This document shows positions 1 through 10,190 of a stretch of DNA of 64,000 nt, piece by piece (positions within the stretch are counted from its first letter, which is position 1; each line of letters opens with the position of its first letter). This DNA is from Theodoxus fluviatilis (taxonomy: Eukaryota; Mollusca; Gastropoda; Cycloneritida; Neritidae). The notes beneath the pieces were generated by a model, which had not been told where the DNA came from, did not search any database, and was given only the letters and a program-made list of their open reading frames with translations. The position numbers and the translations under genes were made by a program. The stretch is from the NCBI GenBank assembly GCA_034096865.1, contig JAWQFJ010001323.1, positions 116,001 through 180,000 on the forward strand, read 5' to 3'.

Positions 1-612
1 CCACCGCGCTCCCCCAAGGTCGAGCTTGCGGTTAGGCCTCCCACCGCGCTCCCGCAAGGTCGAGCTTGCGGTTAGGCCAGGGCAGATCGGAGCTCCCGGC
101 CATCCAGCTGTCACTGCTTGGTCCGGTTGAGCGTGCCGCCTCCCTTTCCATGCACTCCTCCCACCGCGCTCCCACAAGGTCGAGCTTGCGGTTAGGCCAG
201 GGCAGATCGGAGCTCCCGGCCATCCAGCTGACACTGCTTGGTCCGGTTGAGCGTGCCGCCTCCCTTCCCGTGCACTCCTCCCACTGCGCGCCCATCAGGT
301 CGAGCAGGGCGGAGCGGCACTCTCGCCGCGCTCCCGCAAGGTCGAGCTCTGCGGTGGGGCCTAGGCAGAGCGCTGCCCCCAGCCTTTCAGCTGGCGCTGT
401 TTGGTTCGGTGAGCGCGCCGCCTCCCTTCCCGTGCACTCCCCTGTGCCCCGCCCCCGCGCTCCCGCCAGGTCGAGCAGGGCGGAGTGCCGCCCTTACCTC
501 GCTCCCGTAAGGTCGATCTCGGCGGTGGGGTCACGGCAGAGCGTGGCTCCCAGCCATTCAGCAAGCACTGCTTGGACTGGTGATCATGCCGCCCTCCTTT
601 CTGTGCACTCCC
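1..612 (+). repeat. GC-rich minisatellite, units of about 120 and 165 bp
   Basis: The motif CCACCGCGCTCCC-CAAGGTCGAG recurs at 1, 41, 161 and 281 (120-bp period). Two longer, more diverged units of roughly 165 bp follow, each ending in a CCGTGCACTCC-like block. The array is open in one plus frame (66-734) as an approximately 40-residue repeat rich in Arg, Ser, Ala and Pro. It could therefore be the repetitive part of a first ORF of the DIRS element, but no known domain is visible. Confidence 0.8.
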
Positions 613-652
613 ATGGACCCGGCCCCACGCTTCCGTATGGTCAAGAGGACCA

Positions 653-2848
653 GTGCAGCGCGGTCATGGGTCTGTGTTCTCCTCTGGCTCCGCGGTCGTC
701 GACTGTGTTTCTCCCTGTGGGGAGGCGAGTCTAGAACGACCGGATCAGAGCCCAGCGAGTTGGCACGATCGGTTCTCGGACCCTGGTTCCACTGCGGCTG
801 CGGAAGAGGGGTGGGACGTTGGGTCGGTTGACCAAACCTCCTATCTTTCTCTGTCTGTGGACTCTTCCGGTGAGGAAACGTTTGGCGCGGCTGTGATTCG
901 GCCCTTTCAGGTGCACGATCCCAGTCTTCTGCCGCGCGGACTTTGTTCTTCTCCTACGCGGTCACACGCTCTGCAACGGGCTTATGCCGTGTGGCGTCGA
1001 CAAGTTCACGACAGCGCTATTCTGAGGGTGGTGCGGGACGGATATAAAATTCCGTTCACAACTCCTCCGCGTCTGTCACTTGAGCCTCTTGCTTTTCCTA
1101 AACCCTTTCACCCTGAGAAGGTGAAGGTGTTGGACGAGGAAGTCGCTTCTCTGCTGGTCAAGCAGGTTGTTCAGGAGGTGTCTCTTGCCTCACCGGGGTT
1201 TTACTCCAGAATTTTCGCGGTTGCGAAACATTCCGGTGGGTTTCGCCCGGTTCTAGACCTCTCGCGGTTGAACAAGTCTGTTCGCGAGATGCCTTTTAAG
1301 ATGGAGTCTTCCAGGTCGGTGCGTGATGCAATTCGCCCTGGCGATTGTGCCACGTCATTGGACCTGCAGGATGCGTACTTCCATGTCTCGATGCATCCGG
1401 ACATGTGGAAGTATCTGCGTTTCGTCTGGGGAGACCGGGTTTTTCAATTCGTTTCCCTGCCTTTCGGTCTGTCTACTGCCCCTTTCATTTTCACCAAGAT
1501 CACCAAACAGTTGGCGATGTTGGTGAGGGGCAGGGGAGTGCGTTTGCGGATGTACCTGGACGATTGGTTGATTTTACATCGCTCGTCTCGGCAGTGTGCC
1601 CAGGACACGGAAACGGTGGTCCAACTTGCACAGGGCCTTGGTTTCAACTTCTCGTTGAAAAAGTCTGACTTCCTTCCGTCAACTTCATTCCAGTACCTCG
1701 GCATGCAGTTCGACACTCTCGCCTTCTCTGTCCGTCCGTCCGCGGACAGGTTGCGGTCGTTGTCAGACCTACTCTCTCACTTACGTGGTGTGGAGAGCGC
1801 TCCCTATCGTGCTCTTCTCTCCTTGCTTGGCAAGATGGAGTCGATGGCTACCCTGTTGCCTTTGGCACGGGTCGCCAAACGACCCCTTCAGAGGCAGCTT
1901 GCCAGCCGGGTCTCCGACTGCTCCGATTTTGATCAGATGGTGGTTCTGGGGGACTGGTTTCGGGAAGCCACTTTGCGTTGGATGGACGTGACGTGGCTCC
2001 ATTCTTCTGTCCCTATCCGTCCCCAGGGTCCTATCGTCTATCTGTTCACAGACGCTTCGAGGAACGGTTGGGGTGGGCACACAGACACGGACTCGGTGTC
2101 CGGTCTGTGGTCTCAGAGCGAGTCGCGGCTGCACATCAACTTTCTGGAGATGGAAGCAGTTTTTCTCTCTCTCCAGGGGTTACTGTCAGTCTTGAGGAAT
2201 CGGCACGTAACAGTCTCAGGTGACAATGTCACATGCCTGAGTTATCTCAGGCATCAAGGAGGCACAGTTTCTACGTCGTTGTCTCTGAAAGCTGAGGAGA
2301 TTCTGGTTTGGGCTGATTCCCATGGCATTTCCATTTCCACGGAATTCATTCCTGGAAAGTTGAATGTGCTGGCGGATCACCTAAGCCGGAGGAATCAGGT
2401 TCTGCCTACAGAGTGGACTGTAGCGCATCAGGCTCTAGAGCAGGTGTGGCTTCGCTGGGGCAAGCCGATGGTGGATCTGTTCGCCACCCGGTTCAACACG
2501 CGTTTGCCGTGTTACTTCTCCCCTATGCATGATCCACAGGCTCTCGGGCGGGATGCCTTTGCTAGGTCGTGGTCGGGCATGGAAGTCTACGCTTTCCCTC
2601 CCACGCGGCTTCTTCCGAGGGTGTTGGCCAAGGTCGCCCTGGAGCGTCCTCGCATGATCCTGGTCGCGCCTTTCTGGCCTGGAGCTTCCTGGTTCCCTGA
2701 TCTGCTGGCTCTGGCCGATGGGGAGCGCATCGAGCTTCATCTCTCTGCGTGCACTCTCGTGCAACCTCGTTCGGGAATTGGCCATCCGAATGTTCACTTG
2801 TTGAACCTTTCTGCTTGGCTTCTTTCCAACACAGGATCACCTGGCTAG
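653..2848 (+). CDS. DIRS-type reverse transcriptase / RNase H polyprotein
   Basis: An open frame of 731 codons. The reverse transcriptase covers roughly residues 150-400: a FRPVLDLSRLN block, SLDLQDAYFHV, the QFVSLPFGLSTAP motif and the catalytic YLDD near residue 301. RNase H follows from about residue 464 (LFTDASRNGWGGH, then an E-rich LEMEAV helix and a SGDNVT block). The C-terminal third contains VDLFATRFN and a conserved AFPPTRLLPRVL segment, typical of DIRS elements where a methyltransferase-like region follows RNase H. The first ATG at 653 may not be the true start, because open sequence of the same element lies upstream in other frames. Catalytic residues look intact, so this copy may have been active fairly recently. 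Ty3/gypsy and LINE RTs are unlikely given the VDLFATRFN block. Confidence 0.85.
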   Translation: MQRGHGSVFSSGSAVVDCVSPCGEASLERPDQSPASWHDRFSDPGSTAAAEEGWDVGSVDQTSYLSLSVDSSGEETFGAAVIRPFQVHDPSLLPRGLCSSPTRSHALQRAYAVWRRQVHDSAILRVVRDGYKIPFTTPPRLSLEPLAFPKPFHPEKVKVLDEEVASLLVKQVVQEVSLASPGFYSRIFAVAKHSGGFRPVLDLSRLNKSVREMPFKMESSRSVRDAIRPGDCATSLDLQDAYFHVSMHPDMWKYLRFVWGDRVFQFVSLPFGLSTAPFIFTKITKQLAMLVRGRGVRLRMYLDDWLILHRSSRQCAQDTETVVQLAQGLGFNFSLKKSDFLPSTSFQYLGMQFDTLAFSVRPSADRLRSLSDLLSHLRGVESAPYRALLSLLGKMESMATLLPLARVAKRPLQRQLASRVSDCSDFDQMVVLGDWFREATLRWMDVTWLHSSVPIRPQGPIVYLFTDASRNGWGGHTDTDSVSGLWSQSESRLHINFLEMEAVFLSLQGLLSVLRNRHVTVSGDNVTCLSYLRHQGGTVSTSLSLKAEEILVWADSHGISISTEFIPGKLNVLADHLSRRNQVLPTEWTVAHQALEQVWLRWGKPMVDLFATRFNTRLPCYFSPMHDPQALGRDAFARSWSGMEVYAFPPTRLLPRVLAKVALERPRMILVAPFWPGASWFPDLLALADGERIELHLSACTLVQPRSGIGHPNVHLLNLSAWLLSNTGSPG

Positions 2849-2942
2849 TTCCTTGTTTTCTCGTTTGTTTTGCACATAGTCAGATCTTTCCTCCTCTGTG
2901 GGATGGGTTTTCTGCTTCTCCGTTTTCTAGGTCGTATCCCTA

Positions 2943-3170
2943 GAATGTGTTGTTGATCCTTCTGCTGGTGCCTCTCGGACTCATGTACTCCGCAAGGTTG
3001 CCACCTCTGTAGCGTTTGCCAAGAGTATCTCTTTGGTTCACTTTATGAGGGCGGTCTGCTGGTGCAGTGACTGTGTTCACGCGCTTTAACTGTGTGAGGT
3101 TCGAGTTCATCATGTCAACGACACCTTGGGCATCAACAAGTTGGTTGTTGCGGATTCGGCTCTTCGTGTT
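2943..3170 (+). pseudogene. C-terminal stub of DIRS tyrosine recombinase
   Basis: Frame 3 encodes a segment with SRTHVLRKVATS, an AF-x4-SL block, a W-C-S-D box and LGINKLVVADSAL, the order seen at the end of DIRS recombinases (His-x2-Arg box, then the helix before the catalytic Tyr). Only about 75 codons remain. Everything N-terminal, including the first catalytic Arg, is missing between 2849 and 2942. One in-frame stop at about 3087, probably from a small indel, breaks the rest. The piece confirms the DIRS assignment and shows that recombinase function is lost here. Confidence 0.6.
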
Positions 3171-3237
3171 TGAGTGTGAGTAGTTTTTTCTGTGGGTCGG
3201 GTGTTTATGCACAACCCACCGCCCATTGCTGGGCAAT

Positions 3238-3637
3238 CATATCACTGGTTTGTCTACTGGTACAGTATGTGTGGAAAACTTTAAGAAATTTAAACTAATT
3301 TCTATGTTTTCCTAACATACTTACCAGTAGACAAATTACTGTCCCACCCACCTCCCCGTTTGTGCATTTGCTCGAGTTTTCTCGGCGGTGTCAAAGAGGG
3401 CTTGGTGTCTGTCTGTGGGCGCTTATATAGGCATGGCTATCGTGGTCTTGGGAGTTACCTCCCCTTGACTGGCGCCCCTGCCTATGTCTAAGCGACCGGA
3501 TTGGCCGGGGCAGACAGTCACGTGGGTATGAATTATGCAAATTCTTTTTTCGAGGTCAAAAGGTCATATATCACTGGTTTGTCTACTGGTAAGTATGTTA
3601 GGAAAACATAGAAATTAGTTTAAATTTCTTAAAATTC
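3238..3637. repeat. Inverted/complementary terminal sequences of the DIRS element
   Basis: The 22-base motif starting TATCACTGGTTTGTC occurs at about 3240 and again at 3570 in the same orientation. The segment 3283-3341 is the reverse complement of 3577-3637 (shared core TAACATACTTACCAGTAGAC). DIRS elements end in inverted repeats and carry an internal complementary region used to close a circular cDNA. This layout fits the right terminus plus that region. The spacer 3342-3569 contains CTTATATAGG but no ORF. Confidence 0.6.
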
Positions 3638-3920
3638 ATTGGTGTTTTGACTTCCCATTTGATAGGGTGGTTTTCTATAAAATTCATATTCTAAAAGGCT
3701 AATGCTATTATTTATAGCCCCTTTGTTGTTCTTTCATGTGTTTTTGTTGTGATTGTTGTAATTATTGCATGCATTCTGTACATGTTTTTCCTCTTGATTC
3801 CCAGTCTTGATTAATTTCTCTCCATTCATTCCATTTATCATTTATATATTTCTTTATCTTGTACTCTGTCCCTCAAACCTCAGTTTTTCTTATGATCTCT
3901 GTCATCCTATCTGTGTGTGC

Positions 3921-3984
<64 letters not shown>

Positions 3985-4052
3985 TTGTGTTTGTGTGTGT
4001 GTAAGTGTGTGTCTGTCTCTATGGCTGACTGCATCTCTGTCTGTGTGTCTCT

Positions 4053-4107
<55 letters not shown>

Positions 4108-4285
4108 TGTCTGTCTTTCTATCTGTCTCCCTCTCTGCCTGTCTGTTGTGTGTCTGCCCTTGGGCCTGCTTGTCTATGTGTCTGTCTGTCTTTGTGGCAG
4201 TTCCTCTGTTCTCTCACCCTCTCTGTCTCTTTGTCTTCATCAGCTGAAATCGTCATTGATTTTTGTGCTTGTTTTTCTTTTCTAG
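3638..4285 (+). other. Probable intron of a plus-strand gene, with (TG)n tracts
   Basis: AT-rich non-coding sequence. (TG)n tracts lie at about 3921-4010 and 4050-4107, followed by CTGT-rich sequence. It ends in a clear pyrimidine tract and acceptor (CTTGTTTTTCTTTTCTAG) at 4285. No other gene signal is visible. Confidence 0.55.
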
Positions 4286-4372
4286 GCTGATTTGGAAGAG
4301 GCTGTCATCAGCAGCTGGGTCCAGCTTCGGGTGGACTACAGAGCTGCCCGCATTGCCACTCATATGAAATGA
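4286..4372 (+). CDS. Candidate last coding exon of an unidentified plus-strand gene
   Basis: After a strong polypyrimidine acceptor ending at 4285, an open stretch of 28 codons runs to TGA at 4370-4372. It encodes ADLEEAVISSWVQLRV, then a Tyr/Arg/Ala-rich tail ending in THMK. The mixed amphipathic composition and balanced codon use look like real protein, unlike the flanking sequence. I do not recognise the family. Upstream exons must lie left of the window, which would put the DIRS element inside the last intron. Frame 0 at the acceptor is assumed. AATAAA signals at 5775 and 6255 could end a long 3' UTR. Confidence 0.45.
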   Translation, partial: ADLEEAVISSWVQLRVDYRAARIATHMK

Positions 4373-5626
4373 GACCTCCATAGCCGTGAAGTGAAATATT
4401 CCTTCCCTGTGATTTTACAGCTTCTTTCCATGAGAAGTGACTCTCCATCTGTATGTGTACATGGGGGAGAAAAACTTCCCATTGAGAAGAAAATTTAATT
4501 CTGTATAAAGTGAAAGTGATGGAGAGAACACTTCCTTTGGAATCCTGGAGTTGTGCGACCCCACAAGGAAAAAACATAATTCCCAGAAAACCCACTTGTA
4601 AAAGTACATGGAAATTGTCTAATCTGTGTCATCAGAAGTATTTATTTTGAAAAGAGGCATAAGTTCTGTGCTTCAGAATGAATATTCGCAGTCAGATCAG
4701 TTGAGGTCTGTGACTCAGCATCAGCTTGAGGACTTGCTTTGGTGAAGATTGAGGTCATAGCTTGTGGGTTTGGGGGTGTTCACTTGGGATGTGTATTTAT
4801 GTGAGAACTGAAGCAACAGCTGTCGAACTTTGACATCACTGACACCAGTAGTGGGTGGGTGAGAAATTTGATGTGGTGTCTTGCCAGAATTCTGAAGTTC
4901 AAACATGAAACTATCCAAGCACTGGGTCACACAAAGGTATGATGGAAAAGGTATCTTTTTATTGCACACTACATGCTCTATAGATACTTATATCAAAACC
5001 ATGTTAGTTACTAGTTATATCAATTTGTTTTGATGCCAGGTATGTCTTGCAAGTGATGCTAACACTGAAGCAGTAACATTATTTCCATTTGATAAACTTG
5101 TCATTTCATACACGTTGCAAAATGTGTTTTGTCTTGTCTGCATGAAAAAAGAAGAAAGTTGCAGAATTTGATAGACTGTGCATTGCAGAACATCCAGACT
5201 GAAAGTGCAGAAAATCCTGGCTGCTGTTTGAGATTGCTTTAGGGCTCTTTATGGTTAGGTTTCTTCTTGGTTGTCTCTCGGGTGTCTAGGGAGACAACGC
5301 GCTGTGCCATCATCTGTGGATGAGCATATATATGGCTTCAAAGTCCAAACTCCGAGGCACACAGGCAGCTGCAGTTGGGGCAAGGAACATCGGTCTGGAC
5401 AGTGGTTGAAGCAGCTCTCACATAAGTCAACATTTCTGTTTTGTTGAAAATGCTTTTTTTATATTCTGGAATAATGTATTCCCCAAGTGCTCATAGGGCA
5501 AGGAAGATGGGTCAGCACACAGTTTATTGTTTCCCATCGATTTCTTTCTTTCCTTTTGCATGATAAAAAAAAATGTTTAAGGTTGGCAGAAAGAAATTAG
5601 GTCAGTCGGGTTACTATAACCACAAC
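4373..5626. other. Possible 3' UTR or intergenic sequence, no gene seen
   Basis: Moderately AT-rich unique sequence directly after the candidate stop codon. ORFs are short and without recognisable motifs. I see no splice-bounded coding segment and no repeats. Confidence 0.4.
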
Positions 5627-6337
<711 letters not shown>

Positions 6338-6910
6338 CTAGAGAGCACTTCGAGAATGCAAACCTCCACCAAGAAAGCCACACTTTTGGGGGGTGATTTT
6401 GCACACACAAACCAAAGCACATGCTGCGGGAACACAACACAACACTGCATAATTCAGGCAGTGTGTTCTGCTCGCCAGGTCTGACGCTACATGACTGTGC
6501 AGGTTGCTTCATTTTAGTGCTGCTAGTGGTTCATAGCGGTACACCAGCGATGTGGCCTGTACAATTTAAGACGTTCTGCTCATTTTAACGCCTTATAGCG
6601 GTTGAACAGACGGCACCTCCTCCATGGACTGTAAAATTCAGGCCGCATGTTCTGCTAGCTTGGCCTGACGCTATGAAGATTAGTTCATTTTAGCGTCTGC
6701 CAGCGGTCTCTGAGTGGAGCGCGTATGCTGCACACGGCGTTATGATAAAATTTCTTTATGTTGTCATTCCAAAACTAGATTACAGATAACCTCCAACATT
6801 TAATAAACTGGTCCATGGGTGAAACCCTGACCTTGCACCGAATTTTATCGAAATCCGTTTTGAACTTTTTGAGCTATTTTGCAGACTAACAAACAAACCA
6901 ACCAACCGGG
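6338..6910 (+). repeat. Dispersed repeat, copy 1 (second copy inverted at 26630-27002)
   Basis: Three separate blocks match the reverse complement of 26630-27002: GAGAGCAC...CAAACCTCCACCAAG at the left end, the GCCTGACGCTA...AGTTCATTTTAGCG block near 6660-6690, and a tail with GAAATCCGTTT and TGCAGACTAACAAACAAAC. This copy is about 200 bp longer because the TTCATTTTAACG-type block is repeated internally (about 6460-6660). No coding capacity is seen. A short non-autonomous element (SINE- or MITE-like) fits. Confidence 0.65.
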
Positions 6911-7226
6911 GGTATATAAATAACGCAAGTTCACTCTATCGATGGAATAGAGACGAAGGGACACAGAAGATGCCTGGAGAACTTGGGTCACTGTTCGGTG
7001 GTTGGATGCATGCAGTGTCGAAGCACCGTCAGCGTGGCACTCCAGTTAGGGCAGAAGACAGCCTGAGCGCTCCTCCTCCCTTCAGCGCCTCTTTCACATG
7101 TTACAACTTTAGGGGTGGAGACGTAATGAGTCGAGATATTTAATTTTAAATCAGTTCCTTGTCCACTTTAAGAGCCAGCCAGGCCTCAGATCTCTCTCTT
7201 AGAGAAACCAGCCAGGCCTTGGAATG

Positions 7227-7244
7227 TGGTGCCCGAACGTGAGA
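7227..7244 (+). promoter_or_regulatory. Primer-binding-site-like sequence
   Basis: TGGTGCCCGAACGTGAGA resembles the tRNA-complementary primer sites that follow a 5' LTR (TGGCGCCCGAACR type). No flanking LTR pair or gag is found, so it may be a remnant or a chance match. Confidence 0.3.
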
Positions 7245-7301
7245 ATTGGACAGAAGAAAGAGAAGCTAACATTCTCCTGCATAGATTGTGCCGAGAATAG
7301 A

Positions 7302-7418
7302 ATTGGTCAGTGGAGAGAACAAAAACACTAAGGTGAACAAAGACCCTAATAACAAAGACATTGCACAGATGGTGCCTAGAGTGTGATTGGTCAGTGGACG
7401 GCATCCCACAACTATAAA
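7302..7418 (+). promoter_or_regulatory. Promoter-like fragment with duplicated ATTGGTCAGTGGA boxes and a TATA box
   Basis: The 13-base block ATTGGTCAGTGGA (an inverted CCAAT box) occurs at 7302 and 7386, about 84 bp apart in a diverged direct repeat. TATAAA follows at 7413, so transcription would begin near 7440, at the start of the 192-bp repeat unit. It could be an LTR U3 remnant. Confidence 0.35.
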
Positions 7419-7431
7419 TCCTCCACAGTCT

Positions 7432-7623
7432 TTTATGTTATCCGCCATAAGTTGATATCAAGGGAGCATGCAGAGAAGAAACCACAATGAAAACGGGTCT
7501 GCGTTTGCGAATGGCCACAGCCGAGCCTCAGTTCTGGTAACTGAAAACTGCAGCTGTGACTCCTTTTAATCTGGCAAGGAGGGAAGCGAGCGAGTTCCGC
7601 TCCATTTGGGTGATAAAAGCGCC
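7432..7623 (+). repeat. 192-bp repeat unit, uninterrupted copy
   Basis: 7432-7601 matches 9237-9406 with one mismatch seen, and 7599-7623 matches 10166-10190. It is therefore the empty-site version of the copy that carries the fold-back insertion at 9407-10165. The unit contains an ATG in good context, 17 open codons and a GTAACT donor-like site, so it might derive from a 5' exon. That reading is weak. Confidence 0.85.
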
Positions 7624-7899
7624 AGGAGGAAGGGAGGACCTGCGGTAAAAACCCAAGTGGGAAAAGCACGGCTCCTACCCTTCCTAGAGTCTCTGGGGAC
7701 TCGATCAAACAAATAATCATTCAGTACATGGAAAGCAACATAGGTGGGACATGTAAATCGATGTACAGGATGGTAATGGAAGAGGAAAGGTTGAAGGTCG
7801 ACAAGTGTAGGTATGTGACCCCGCCAATTGAACTATCCAATATGGTTTCGAAACAAAACCGCTAGGAGGGAGTGTACTACCCAACCCACTCGATTGGCC

Positions 7900-8732
7900 C
7901 TCGGCCAGAGAACTCGGGGAGGCCTGATGGACACCAATCAAATGTGAACAGAGGGGCGGTACCAAAATTACTACTCGGAAACAACGACGCAAACACTGTC
8001 CATGATCAACCCCAAGTGTACAAGGAAAGAATCATTGGGGAGGCACGATGTACGGCTATCAAACGGGAAAATTTGGGAGTTATTCCCAATTACAATCGAA
8101 CGTGAAAAGTACCCAAAGTACAATCAAACGTGAATCGTGGGGCCGTTCCGAAATTACCATTCGGAAACACCGCCGCAAACACATGTCATGAAAAATTCAC
8201 AACTTGCAAGAGCACTATGGACGCCAATCAAACGTAAAAACTCCAAGGAAAGAACATCGGGGAGGCCCAAGTCCGTCATTCGAACGGGAACTTGTTTCGT
8301 GGCTGTTCCCAAAATACAATCAAACGTGAAGGGTGGGGCAGTTCCGAGATTACAATTCGGAAACGACGCTGCAAACAGATGTCAATGAATAATCCCAACT
8401 GTACAAGGAAAGAAAAATTCGGGGAGGCACGCTGTATGTCATGCAAACAGGAAAATTTAGGGCTGTTCCCAAAATACAATCAAACGTGAAAAGCGGTGCA
8501 GTTCCAAAGTTACAATTCGGAACAGACGCGGCAACACATGTCAGTGAAATCCCAAATGTACAAGGAAAGAAAATTTGGGGACGGGGAGGCACTACCTATG
8601 CCAATGAAACATGAAAAAGTGGGGCTGTTCCGAAAACAATGCAACGTAAAGGTGGGGCAGTTCCGAAATGACCATTTGGAATCACATGTCATGAAGAATG
8701 CCAAATGGACAAGGAATTTTTTTTTTTTTTTT

Positions 8733-8774
<42 letters not shown>

Positions 8775-8885
8775 AGGGGCACGATGGCCGTCAATCCCCA
8801 TAACCCAAGTGGGGCTGGTCCAAAATAGAATTCGTATATGACGCCGCAAACATATGTCAATGCAAACCCAAATGTACCCACCACA
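7900..8885 (+). repeat. Decayed tandem array, units of about 150-225 bp
   Basis: The markers ACAAGGAAAGAA, GGGGAGGCACGA, CAATCAAACGTGAA and CAGTTCCGA-ATTACAATTCGGAAAC recur in the same order. Anchors at about 8019, 8243, 8402, 8559 and 8707 give spacings of 224, 159, 157 and 148 bp. Units are strongly diverged and no long ORF survives. The last unit is interrupted by a poly-T/poly-G run at about 8716-8773. 7624-7899 is unique sequence with nothing recognisable. Confidence 0.75.
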
Positions 8886-9009
8886 GAAAAGTGTGTGGGT
8901 GTGTGTGTACACGTGTGTATGTGTGTGTGTAGAAATTACCCAATTTGAAAAGTATCTCCGCAAGAAAAGGAACTGTGAAAGGATGGGTGGCTGGAGGGGC
9001 ATGAGGGCG

Positions 9010-9239
9010 GTTATTGAATTGAGAAAAACAAATTTTACTCGCCAGACAGAACGGGACGTCGTGTGCTTGGCTCTCTGCTTGGAGCTCCAATGATAGCGTG
9101 GGTTACCTTCGCGTGTGTACGGGCGCCGGCGCATGCGCGGCGCTAGATCTGTCCAGGGAAAAATCCCAGTCCCTGGTCACGGCGACCTTACTTCCTGGCG
9201 TCTTACATAAATGTCTTTGCGCTTCACGCAAATTTCTTT
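9010..9239 (+). promoter_or_regulatory. 230-bp CpG-rich promoter-like module, copy 1
   Basis: Matches 11132-11361 without any difference I can see (constant offset 2122). It contains a CCAAT box and the palindrome GCGCATGCGC at 9129-9138, a consensus NRF-1 site, inside CpG-rich sequence. It runs directly into the 192-bp repeat unit here, but into unrelated sequence at the second copy. Confidence 0.6.
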
Positions 9240-10190
9240 ATGTTATCCGCCATAATTTGATATCAAGGGAGCATGCAGAGAAGAAACCACAATGAAAACG
9301 GGTCTGCGTTTGCGAATGGCCACAGCCGAGCCTCAGTTCTGGTAACTGAAAACTGCAGCTGTGACTCCTTTTAATCTGGCAAGGAGGGAAGCGAGCGAGT
9401 TCCGCTGTGTAGCGTGCAAAATAGTAACCCGTGCAAAACAGTACCCGGAAGTCATCGCAGAGTTATCTGCGAGGGACGTGCTTTATGCAATTTACCGCTC
9501 CTGCACCTGTTCTTCGCATGGAATATATTCCGACAAACGACGCATTAGTTGCTTTACGGGGTTTTGGTGCATTTGTGTAGTTTAACACATGATGTAGCGT
9601 TCAAAAAAGTTTTTCCCCGTGTAAAGCCGTCTCCCCTGCCGGAAATAATATGGGAGTCACCTCCCTGTAGTCTGTTTGTAGTCTGGTTTTATAAAACGCG
9701 ACCGTTGACTGACTTGGCACGCCCGGGGAGTTATGCTAAGATCCGGCCGCGTAAATATATCTGCGTTTTGTGACAAACGTCTTGCTCGGCGGTACTGTAC
9801 TCCATGCACCTTAACGGTGCGCGTGATTCGGGTGTAATCTTAAGCTAAACGACGTTCCGAATGTTTCCGACTTCGACCATTTCAGCAGCGCCAATAAACG
9901 TCGTTTAGCTTAAGATTACACCCGAATCACGCGCACCGTTAAGGTGCATGGAGTACAGTACCGCCGAGCAAGACGTTTGTCACAAAACGCAGATATATTT
10001 ACGCGGCTGGATCTTAGCATAACTCCCCGGGCGTGCCAAGTCAGTCAGGCGGAGTGGCGGGTGCCGTCTCTTTTTAGAGTGGAATTCTCAGCACGTCCCT
10101 CGCAGATAACTCTGCGATGACTTCCGGGTACTGTTTTGCACGGGTTACTATTTTGCACGCTACACGCTCCATTTGGGTGATAAAAGCGCC
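9237..10190 (+). repeat. Second copy of the 192-bp unit, split by a fold-back element
   Basis: The halves 9237-9406 and 10169-10190 together equal 7432-7623. The break is the insertion point of the 759-bp fold-back element, with GCT duplicated on both sides. Confidence 0.85.
9407..10165. mobile_element. Fold-back (long inverted repeat) element with 3-bp target duplication
   Basis: The left arm 9407-9857 pairs with the right arm of about 9893-10165 around a loop at about 9858-9892. The termini are perfect inverted repeats beginning GTGTAGCGTGCAAAATAG, and 9407-9482 matches the reverse complement of 10090-10165. The right arm lacks the counterpart of about 9483-9700. GCT flanks both ends (9404-9406, 10166-10168), and the intact site is present at 7599-7601. 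There is no transposase, so this is a non-autonomous DNA element. A relative sits at about 58650-59270. The short motif at the tips is itself repeated in tandem (GTGCAAAATAGTAACCC / GTGCAAAACAGTACCC). Confidence 0.85.

Larger units (their letters stand above)
1..3637 (+). mobile_element. DIRS-like tyrosine-recombinase retrotransposon, partial (left end outside window)
   Basis: The parts follow the order of DIRS elements: a GC-rich leader with tandem repeats, a long RT/RNase H ORF, a stub of the tyrosine recombinase, and short inverted/complementary sequences instead of LTRs. There is no aspartic protease or DDE integrase motif. The left inverted repeat is not in the window. Recombinase loss means the copy cannot be autonomous, although its RT ORF is open. 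It seems to lie in an intron of the plus-strand gene whose candidate last exon starts at 4286. The family assignment rests on the RT/RNase H ORF and the recombinase tail. Confidence 0.75.

Noticed and set aside
8510..9134. ORFs across the poly-T/poly-G run
   Set aside because: Homopolymer artefacts with no coding bias outside the run.
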